Shown: in pieces, positions 1-6,900 of the stretch | Numbering within the stretch: position 1 is the first letter of the stretch | Layout: the number at the start of each line of letters is the position of its first letter | DNA from: an uncultured Phycisphaerales bacterium | GTDB taxonomy: Bacteria > Planctomycetota > Phycisphaerae > Phycisphaerales > UBA1924 | DNA length: 10,008 nt | Direction: 5' to 3' | Assembly: GCA_937879825.1 (NCBI GenBank) | Contig: CALFMQ010000012.1 | Location: 1-10,008, forward strand | The notes under the pieces: generated by a model | What the model was told of the DNA's origin: nothing | The model's input: only the letters and a program-made list of their open reading frames with translations | The model's database searches: none | Made by a program: the position numbers and the translations under genes

Positions 1-3
1 TTC

Positions 4-1629
4 ATGAACAGTGTCGGCTCCAGCACCCTCCGGTTCTTGCGCATCCTGATCGCAATCGGTCTCATCCTCGGCTTGACAACTGGTGCATCGGCGGATGTTG
101 ACAAGATCAATGGCCTGCTCAAGCGGGCAGAAACAAACCTGCAGTATGTCGCGGAGAATGTCGCCAACCGGACGGAGCCGCCGAAGGGCGCCGCGGGCAA
201 GCTGCTGGCCAACCGGCTCAAGCAGGCGATCGACGACATTACCCCTGCGAAGGAGCTGCTCGAGAGTGTTCCCGCCGGGACCGAGGGCCTGAAAGAGGCG
301 GCCGCCCGATATGAGGCGGCGCTCGAAGAGTACAACCGTCTGTACGAGTTCATGACGGGCGCAACGGCCCCGCCGCCCCAGCAGGAAGAGGGCACGCCCC
401 TGAACTACCAACAGGAGGAAGTGCTCAAGGGGGCGCGATTCAACCTCCGAGAGGTGGAGGGCGGTGCGAGTCAGTTGACGGAGGCGGTGGAGCGATTGCG
501 GAAAGTCGAGGACCAGTTATCGATCGATTTCCGCGAAGTGAGCGGGTTACTCGGAGTCGTCGAGAATGCCAAGCGGAAGTCGGGATTCGTCAAGGATGCG
601 CTCGCGAAGCTCCCTTCCGACGGCGTCGGGGTGGCCGAGGTCCGTCAGCAGATGGTCAACGCGGACGCAAAGATCGTGACGGCCGCCGACTACCTCGGCC
701 CGCTGAATACGAAGCTGCAACAGTTGATCGATCCCGCTCGTTACCCCGAGTTTGAGGCCGATTACAAGCGGCTGCGTGATCTGTCGATCATGTTCAACAG
801 GCCGGAGGTGTTCCAGACGGACCGGGTGCTGGCGTCTGAGACCTTTCAGCAGGCCGAGGCCGCACGGGCCGAGTGCATCCGGATCGCGCAGAAGTACGTT
901 CGGCTCATGGACCAGAACACGGAGCAGGGCAAGCGGATCGAGGGCGTGGGGAACGGTCTGCTCGGCAACCTGACGAGTTTCCTCGCCGCGGCGGAGGCAC
1001 AGAAGGAGTTGTTACCGGGCGAGATTCGCAAAGACCTGGAGACCGCGATGGGATACGCCGAAGAGGCGGTTGCCGCGCAGAAGCCGCTGTGGTTCACGGG
1101 GGGCATCCCCCAGGTCATGGGGTTCGCCGACGAGCGGGTGACGCTGCTGAGCGCGCTCGATCAGGAAGCGGGCAAGGCCATGCGAGCCGAGTATGACGCC
1201 GTGAGCAAGCAGCTGGAGGCGCAGGCCGACTCGCTCCGCGAGCTGATCATCCGAGAGAACAAGCTGCCCAAGGATGAGTACCGCGGCGACGATCGCGAGG
1301 AAGTCATCGAGACCGCGCTCAGCGCCTGGGAGATTCAGCAGGCCGAGTTCGAGGAGCTCGCGGTCCGCATCCCCGCGGACAAGTGGGTTCGGGAGACCAA
1401 GTGGACGTACAGCAACGGGACCTGGTACTTCTCGGATCGTTCGAAGCTCCAGGTGCGGCTGATTGTCGCCGACCATGAAGACTCCAAGCTGGCGATCGAC
1501 CGCCCGATCACGATCTGGAAAGACCACCAGAAGGGCGACTCCATGATCGGTGTGCCATTGTGGGGATTCGAGGACGAGCTTCAGCCGAGCAGCTATCTGT
1601 TGCGGTCGAAGATCAAGAAGAACCCCTGA
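4..1629 (+). CDS. Exported coiled-coil protein of unknown function
   Basis: 541 residues; I recognise no named family. Residues 1-30 look like a Sec signal peptide: polar N-region with Arg10 and Arg13, hydrophobic core LIAIGLILGL, and an ASA cleavage site before Asp31. The mature protein is predicted to act outside the cytoplasm. Residues 31-117 and about 132-440 are rich in Ala, Glu, Lys, Leu and Gln with few prolines, as expected for long helices or coiled coils. A Pro/Gln-rich linker (about 118-131) separates them. From about residue 458 the character changes to a Trp-rich, probably beta-type C-terminal domain (Trp461, 467, 474 and further Trp later) that ends in a basic tail. The ATG at position 4 is chosen because the signal peptide starts there, but only three bases precede it, so the ribosome-binding site cannot be seen and a longer upstream start is not excluded. 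It is convergent with the dockerin-like gene. A structural or scaffold role in the periplasm is inference only. Confidence 0.85.
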   Translation: MNSVGSSTLRFLRILIAIGLILGLTTGASADVDKINGLLKRAETNLQYVAENVANRTEPPKGAAGKLLANRLKQAIDDITPAKELLESVPAGTEGLKEAAARYEAALEEYNRLYEFMTGATAPPPQQEEGTPLNYQQEEVLKGARFNLREVEGGASQLTEAVERLRKVEDQLSIDFREVSGLLGVVENAKRKSGFVKDALAKLPSDGVGVAEVRQQMVNADAKIVTAADYLGPLNTKLQQLIDPARYPEFEADYKRLRDLSIMFNRPEVFQTDRVLASETFQQAEAARAECIRIAQKYVRLMDQNTEQGKRIEGVGNGLLGNLTSFLAAAEAQKELLPGEIRKDLETAMGYAEEAVAAQKPLWFTGGIPQVMGFADERVTLLSALDQEAGKAMRAEYDAVSKQLEAQADSLRELIIRENKLPKDEYRGDDREEVIETALSAWEIQQAEFEELAVRIPADKWVRETKWTYSNGTWYFSDRSKLQVRLIVADHEDSKLAIDRPITIWKDHQKGDSMIGVPLWGFEDELQPSSYLLRSKIKKNP

Positions 1630-1637
1630 CCGATCGG

Positions 1638-2051
1638 CTAGGAGCAGGTGACGCCGAAGTTGGCGAGGATGACATTGAGGTCGTCCACGTCGATGACGCC
1701 GTCGTTGTTGGCGGCATCGCGCGGATCGCCGATCCCGACGGTCGTGCCGAAGGCGGAGAGTATGGCGTTGAGGTCGTCGACATCGACCATCTGGTCGCCA
1801 TTGGCGATGTCACCGGGACAGGCCGGGGTTGCGGGCGTGGACGGCCACCAGAACCCGCCCTCGAGCGAGTAGGTCGCACCGGTGAGGGTGCCGGTGTCGG
1901 GTTGCCCGAACGTGCCGCTCAATGTGTACGTGGCCCCGGCGAGCGTGCCGCCGCCCCCGTCAATGGTGCTCCGGGTGATTTCATACTGGGCGAGGGAAAC
2001 CGGGATCGCGACCAGCGTGGCGATGGAGACGAGGGCGACGGCGGTCTTCAT
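1638..2051 (-). CDS. Small exported protein with dockerin-like C-terminal domain
   Basis: 137 residues. Residues 1-21 form a signal peptide cleaved after SLA, before Gln22. Next come two copies of a short beta motif, GTLAGATYTLSGTFGQ (35-50) and GTLTGATYSLEGGFW (54-68), a style I associate with planctomycete secreted proteins. A Thr/Pro linker (about 70-77) leads to a dockerin-like module at 78-136. Its two homologous 22-residue repeats (81-102 and 112-133) each carry a D-x-A-N-x-D-x-x-x-D-V-D-D-L-N calcium-loop pattern and end in Phe-Gly. Cys78 and Cys136 bracket the module and could form a disulfide clamp. Dockerins bind calcium and usually dock onto cohesins; no cohesin is visible in this window, so the partner is unknown. 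Start choice is supported by an AGGAG ribosome-binding site five bases upstream and by the signal peptide. With almost no sequence besides the repeats and dockerin, it resembles a small secreted adaptor rather than an enzyme (inference). Confidence 0.9.
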   Translation of the reverse strand: MKTAVALVSIATLVAIPVSLAQYEITRSTIDGGGGTLAGATYTLSGTFGQPDTGTLTGATYSLEGGFWWPSTPATPACPGDIANGDQMVDVDDLNAILSAFGTTVGIGDPRDAANNDGVIDVDDLNVILANFGVTCS

Positions 2052-2056
2052 GGTTG

Positions 2057-2061
2057 CTCCT
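2057..2061 (-). promoter_or_regulatory. Ribosome-binding site of the dockerin-like gene
   Basis: Read on the minus strand, AGGAG lies five bases before the ATG at 2051. This is the clearest Shine-Dalgarno sequence in the window and fixes the start of the dockerin-like protein. Confidence 0.75.
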
Positions 2062-2076
2062 GAAGAAGGTCAGTGG

Positions 2077-2094
2077 GGGAGTTGGGTCACTCCC
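2077..2094 (-). repeat. Short inverted repeat in the 5' leader of the dockerin-like gene
   Basis: GGGAGT at 2077-2082 and ACTCCC at 2089-2094 are perfect reverse complements around a six-base loop. The element lies 25-43 bases upstream of the dockerin-like start codon, so it could be an operator half-site pair or a small leader hairpin. A six-base inverted repeat can arise by chance in GC-rich DNA. Confidence 0.3.
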
Positions 2095-2294
2095 TTCCTT
2101 TGTGATAACGCCATCCGTCGGCCCAAGGGGACATCAAATCTCGAGAGGGGCCCACAATTCCCCGGGTCGGGGTCGATTCGCGGTGTGAATGGGACTTTTT
2201 TCGCAAATTCGATGTTCCCTCGCGGCGGTGGATGTCGTTGGGTCTTCATGAAGGGCCTCGCTTTCGTCGCGGGCCCCGCAGTCGGCCCATCCAC

Positions 2295-2304
2295 GAAGAG
2301 AGAT
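2295..2304 (+). promoter_or_regulatory. Purine-rich ribosome-binding segment deciding the start at 2311
   Basis: GAAGAGAGAT lies six bases before ATGAGACTG at 2311. The same ten bases occur five bases before ATGAGACTC of the next gene. This match, with the signal peptide that begins at 2311, is the reason for choosing this start over the in-frame ATG at 2248 or the open frame reaching back to 1882. Confidence 0.65.
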
Positions 2305-2310
2305 CGCCCC

Positions 2311-3852
2311 ATGAGACTGACCACCACAATCCGCTCGCTCGTCGTTGTCGCCGGAATGGGCTTGGCTGGCGCGTCCGCCCATGCCGTGACCCCCGACACC
2401 GGGATCACCTACCAAGGAGTCCTTTCACAGAACGGGACGCCGGTCGATGGGCTCCGCGACTTCAGGTTCCGGCTGTATGACGCGGAGACGGGGGGCACCC
2501 TGATCGAGACAATGCAGGCGTTCGATGTTGATGTCGTCGACGGCGCGTTCACGGTCGAAGTCGATTTCGGCATCGCGGCGTGGGCAGCCAATATCCAGCG
2601 ATGGGTCGAGATCGAGGCCGGGCCCGCGGGCGGCTCGCAGATGTACGAGGTGATCGGACGTCAGAAACTGACGGCCGCCCCGTATTCGATCAACACGCGC
2701 GGGCTGGCTGTCACTGCGAGCGGGAATGTGGGGATCGGGACCACGAACCCTGTCAGTCCGTTGCATGTTCACGGGGCGAGTGCATGGCCGATCCGAGTCT
2801 CGGGTCCGATGAATCCCGGCATCCGCATGGGCCAGGACGGCGCTGCCTCATCGTTCGCGATCTATCACGACGGGAGCACCGACAATCTGACGTTCCGCGA
2901 CTCTACGACCGGCGCTACTCGTATGGTCATCACGGGAAGCGCGGGCAATGTCGGCATCGGAACGACGGCGCCATTGACGACACTCGACATCTCGCCGCAG
3001 TCCGGGTCGGCGTCGCTGAGACTACTTGGCGCGGGGCAGCCGAAGGCGATCCAGTTCGCGGCCGGGTCGAATGGTCTGGCGGTTGGCATGAACGATGCGA
3101 ACGGCTCGAACTTCCAGTATCTCGGGCGGTGGGATGTGCTCGGGAATCTGGGTGTGGGCACCGAAACGCCGCAGTCGCGCCTGGATGTCCGGTACACCGA
3201 TGGCAACGGCATCGAAATCACCGACACGAGCACCGGAACCACTTCGATCGGGGTGCAGAGCACGGTCGGGCAGGGGACGGGCGTGCGCGGCGAGTCCACC
3301 GCGACAACCGGCGCGCACTTCGGCGTCTACGGCCAATCGGCGAGCGCGAGCGGGTGGGGCGTGTATTCCAATGGACGCCTGGGCGCTTCGGGCACCAAGA
3401 GCTTCATGATCGATCACCCGCTCGACCCCGCGGGCGCGTACTTGCTGCATTATTCGAGCGAGTCGCCCGAGCCGCAGAACCGGTACAACGGCAATGTGAT
3501 TCTGGATGGGCGGGGTGTGGGTGTGGTGATGCTGCCGGACTATTTCGGCGCGATCAACACGGACTTCCGGTACACGCTCACGCCGATCGGGGCCCCGGGT
3601 CCGAATCTGTACATCGCGCAGGAGATCCAGAACAACGCGTTCGTGATCGCGGGCGGTCAGCCCGGCATGAAGGTGTCGTGGGAGGTCATCGCGCACCGGA
3701 GCGATGCGTTTGTTGTGCAGCGTGGCGCACCCGTCGAGGTGCAGAAGGTCGGCGACGAGCGGGGCAAGTTCCTCATGCCGGAACTCTACGGCCAGCCGGC
3801 GAGCCGCGGCATCCATTACGTAAGCCCCGCCGCGCTTGAAGGCAATCAATAA
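2311..3852 (+). CDS. Exported VGIGT-repeat fibre-like surface protein
   Basis: 513 residues from the preferred start. Residues 1-25 are a signal peptide ending ASAHA before Val26. Residues about 31-133 form a beta-rich domain (ITYQGVLSQNGTPVDG, then FRFRLYDAETGG, closing with RQKLTAAPYSINTRG) that I recognise as a recurrent N-terminal module of large secreted bacterial proteins. Three GN[VL]G[IV]GT repeats follow near residues 139, 213 and 279; such repeats are typical of tail-fibre-like and adhesin-like stalks. A GVxG/GVYG/GVYSNG glycine-rich stretch (about 320-360) precedes a C-terminal domain (about 362-513) starting TKSFMIDHPLDPAGAYLLH and containing ESPEPQNRYNGNV and MKVSWEV. I know that domain as widespread in hypothetical proteins but cannot give it a function. 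It has none of the S74 peptidase chaperone features seen at the end of many tail fibres, and no sortase motif or PEP-CTERM tail. It is probably cotranscribed with the giant gene 51 bases downstream. Surface fibre or adhesin is inference. Confidence 0.88.
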   Translation: MRLTTTIRSLVVVAGMGLAGASAHAVTPDTGITYQGVLSQNGTPVDGLRDFRFRLYDAETGGTLIETMQAFDVDVVDGAFTVEVDFGIAAWAANIQRWVEIEAGPAGGSQMYEVIGRQKLTAAPYSINTRGLAVTASGNVGIGTTNPVSPLHVHGASAWPIRVSGPMNPGIRMGQDGAASSFAIYHDGSTDNLTFRDSTTGATRMVITGSAGNVGIGTTAPLTTLDISPQSGSASLRLLGAGQPKAIQFAAGSNGLAVGMNDANGSNFQYLGRWDVLGNLGVGTETPQSRLDVRYTDGNGIEITDTSTGTTSIGVQSTVGQGTGVRGESTATTGAHFGVYGQSASASGWGVYSNGRLGASGTKSFMIDHPLDPAGAYLLHYSSESPEPQNRYNGNVILDGRGVGVVMLPDYFGAINTDFRYTLTPIGAPGPNLYIAQEIQNNAFVIAGGQPGMKVSWEVIAHRSDAFVVQRGAPVEVQKVGDERGKFLMPELYGQPASRGIHYVSPAALEGNQ

Positions 3853-3886
3853 GCCGCTGCCGCGCCCCACGAACCCATCGACACTC

Positions 3887-3897
3887 AAGAAGAGAGA
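3887..3897 (+). promoter_or_regulatory. Ribosome-binding segment of the giant surface protein gene
   Basis: AAGAAGAGAGA ends six bases before the ATG at 3904. It contains the purine core found in front of the preceding gene. The 51-base gap between the two genes (3853-3903) shows no terminator-like hairpin, which favours cotranscription. Confidence 0.6.
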
Positions 3898-3903
3898 TTC
3901 AGC

Positions 3904-6900
3904 ATGAGACTCGTCAAGCACACGCTCTTGGCCGCCGCAGCGGCGATCGTCACGGTCATGCCCGCAACGCGCGCGGCTGCGCAGTCAGATCAGGCACAAA
4001 TCAGAGAGGCCCTCGAAGGCAAGGTCGCGCCCGAGCAGGTATCGGATCTGATGCGGGACCTTGGCTTACAGAGCAGCGTTGAGACCGGGGCGCTCTTCAA
4101 CAGAGTGTGGAGCACTCAAAGCACCGGATACTACTTACAGAATGCACTGGGGGACATTGAGGGCAATGTCGTCATCGTCAGCAGAGACGATGACGCGAGT
4201 CCTCATCGCGTCGTCGTCGAGAAGCTCGATGGGGCGCAGAATGTGCAGCCGACGGGCACGATCTGGAGCACTTCGACACCGTACCTTTCGGGCACCTCGT
4301 CGAGCGCCACTGACCTCGATGGCAATATCTATGTTGGTGGAGTTGTGCCGTCAGGATCTCCGGGCATGATCAAGGTGTCCCCCGAGGGACTGATCCAATG
4401 GCAGAGAACTTATCTGGGAGTGAACACGAACATCCGCCAGATCGTTGTCGATGGCGAAGGCGCGGTGTTCTTTGCGACAGGAACCGCGGGGGTCCCGAGC
4501 GTTACAGAAGATCCGAGTGTGTACCAGGTGAACCCCACGACCGGAGCGATCGGCTGGGTTTCATTCCTGGAGGATGAGCAGAATGTTGCCTCAGAACTAT
4601 CGAGTACCCGTTTGGGATTCGACTCGAACGGCAACATGTATGCGGCGGTGCGGAATGTCGTGGACCCGGCGAAGAGCCTGGTGATGCGTCTCAATGCGGG
4701 CAATGGAGCAGTGGTGTGGGCCGCAGAGCGGCCCGACATCAGTGTGGCCCAGTTCGGGAACCTTGCGATCGATGACGACGGGAATGTCTTCATCTTTGGC
4801 AACTCCGGTACGTCTACTGCTGTCGAGAAGATCAGCCCGTCGGGGCAGTTGCTCTGGCGTCGGACGATTGCCCCGAGTGCGGGCGCCACATTTCAGACGT
4901 TCACCTTCGGAACAGTCGATCGGAATGGCTCTGTCGCATTGGGCGGCTATCGCTTCTTCAGCAACGGCAGCGCCAGCAACGCGGGGTACGTCGCGAAGTA
5001 CTCTACGACCGGCACCCAGTTGTGGACGGCAAACATCACCGACAACCAATCCGACACCTATTTTTCGAAGCGCGATCAGGTCGTGGCGATCGAGCACGAT
5101 CGTTTCGGAAACGTCTACACGGCGAGTATGCATGTATTCGGTGCGATCTCTGTGAGTTCACGTACAACCAAGTTCAAGGGGACTGACGGAAGTGTCGTGT
5201 GGCAGGACATCTACGCTACGCCGCCCGGCTTTAATCAGGTTGAGGCAGAAGACCTGATTGTTGATGGTGGGTCCAACGTGTACACCGCCTTTCGTGATAG
5301 CACGACAGGCTCCGACAGCGGGCGGGTCATCACGAAATGCACGCAGCCATTTACCGGTGTGCCAACTGTCCAGAGTGCGGCCGGAGAGCTGGCATTCGAG
5401 AACCAGGGCATCTGGGCGCCGGGCGCGGGGAACCTTGTTGCCGAAGAACATCTGTTTGACTTCTCTTGGAATGACATCGGCGTCGACATCGGCGGTACGT
5501 TCTCTGTGCCGATTGCGGGCGACTTCGGCGGTGGGTTTGAGTTCACGACCACGGGAACGCTCAGCGCGGGTGTGAAGGCGGAACTCAACGGCGGCACCTG
5601 CGATGTGCACCTGCCGTTTACCGTTGAATACACCATCCCGGATATGGCTAAACTCGGACCGGGCTCGCCCGTGACCATCGAAGTCGAATACACGCCAGAC
5701 CCTGCGGCCCGGATCACGAGTTGCTTCACGCCTACATTCAACGCGGGGCTCACCGCCGGCGTGAGTTATTCAGTGTACTCGGACGCCTACCTTGTGGCGT
5801 TCTCCGAGTTCCTGCTCGATGTGGTATTCGTGAATGTCCCGTACACGCAGATCATGGAAGACTACATCCCGGGCATGAACCTCTTGGATATTCTCTCGGC
5901 GGTCGGGTTCCCGGTGCCGGGTGAGTGGTTCCATATCGATATCCCGCCCAAGGGGCTCTTTACGGCGGACTTCCGCACGCCGCAGATGTTCGCCCAGGGC
6001 ACTTTCAATCCCGAAACGAACACCTTTAGCACGGAGTCGAAGGACCGCTTCTTCAAGTTCGGCGTGAGCGTGACGGAGGCCCTGCTACGCATCATCGGCG
6101 CGACGGCGACCTTTGAGTTCACGGTGCCCGAGCCGCCGCAGGGCGGCGGCAATGGAGATGATGAAGAAGAAGGCTCCGATTTCGAGATTCACGGCGAGGG
6201 CAGCGCGCTGCAACTCATCGGCAAGGTCGAGCTCGGCGGCAAGCAGAACATCGATGTCGGTGTTGTCCCGATGGTCCGGTACGAGTTCTCCGACGGCATC
6301 CCGACGCAGATCATCCCGATCAACCAGAACCTCACATTCACGCTCCCCCCGAAGCCGTTCGATGGGCATGTGGACATCGTGCCGACCGTGCTCGCCACGG
6401 CGGACTTCATGAACAAGACGGACATCGAGGTGATCCCCGGGCTCGAGTGGAAAACGATCGAGGTTGCGGCCAGCGCGTCCGCGTTCGGATTCGATGTGCT
6501 GAGCGTCGGGCCGTTCTGCTTCCTCTGCTTCGACTGGGATCTCTCAGAGATCCTGGAGGCGCTCGGGGTGCCGAACCCGACGGCCGTCAACTTCGGAATG
6601 AACGTATTCGACGGATCATGGCAAATCCCATTCGCGGAGATTCCCCTGCCATGCATCCGCGTCAACGCATCCACGACGAATCTGCCTCATCTGGTGGCGG
6701 CGAGCCGCGAGTCGATGAGCATGATCATCTATGACCAGACCTCGCCCAGCCCGTCGTCGTTCAATGTATCGACGGACGGCGTGTCCCGGATGCTGCTGTT
6801 CGGCGAACGCCTCAACAGCACATCGGTGGCGAACATCGAGCACTGGGGCCGCTTCGAGGCGCTCCCGACGGCGTGGATCAACGATAACACACTGCTCGTC

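Larger units (their letters stand above)
2052..2310. other. Divergent intergenic region with leaders of two outward-facing genes
   Basis: These 259 bases separate the start of the dockerin-like gene (minus) from the preferred start of the VGIGT-repeat gene (plus), so promoters for both should lie here. A relatively A/T-rich island at about 2192-2215, containing a run of six T and then GCAAATTCGATG, stands out from the GC-rich surroundings and is the most likely place for promoter elements. I could not align convincing -35 and -10 boxes. The plus-strand frame of the downstream gene stays open through the whole region and on into the antisense of the dockerin gene, but that stretch has no signal peptide or domain character and is treated as non-coding. 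Confidence 0.5.

Noticed and set aside
1012..1527. A 171-residue antisense open frame inside the coiled-coil gene
   Set aside because: Composition typical of a GC-rich shadow frame, and no supporting signal.
1690..1725. GC-rich hairpin just after the coiled-coil gene as its terminator
   Set aside because: Only about a four-base stem (GCCG/CGGC) with no T run, and it lies inside the dockerin coding repeats.
1560..2063. A 167-residue plus-strand open frame opposite the dockerin-like gene
   Set aside because: Its Asp/Val/Gly-rich sequence is the mirror of the dockerin repeats. The minus-strand reading has a signal peptide, an AGGAG site and recognisable calcium-loop repeats.
2192..2215. Sigma-70 promoter in the A/T-rich island upstream of the VGIGT-repeat gene
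   Set aside because: The island stands out in composition, but I could not place -35 and -10 boxes at proper spacing, so no promoter is called.
1882..2310. In-frame N-terminal extension of the VGIGT-repeat protein back to 1882 (and an alternative ATG at 2248)
   Set aside because: The extension would run antisense through the dockerin-like gene and bury a good signal peptide in mid-protein. Only the ATG at 2311 has a well-placed purine-rich ribosome-binding segment that matches the next gene's leader.
2722..3165. Prophage tail-fibre origin for the VGIGT-repeat gene
   Set aside because: The repeats resemble tail-fibre stalks, but the protein has a Sec signal peptide and no phage genes are nearby, so a cell-surface protein is the better reading.
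2580..3839. A 419-residue open frame overlapping the VGIGT-repeat gene on the same strand
   Set aside because: Extremely Arg/Gly-rich and without domain character, as expected for the shifted frame of a GC-rich gene. It shares the whole interval with a well-supported protein.
3022..3921. A 299-residue open frame antisense to the VGIGT-repeat gene
   Set aside because: Arg/His-rich shadow frame with no signal, motif or ribosome-binding site, opposite a gene with recognisable repeats and domains.
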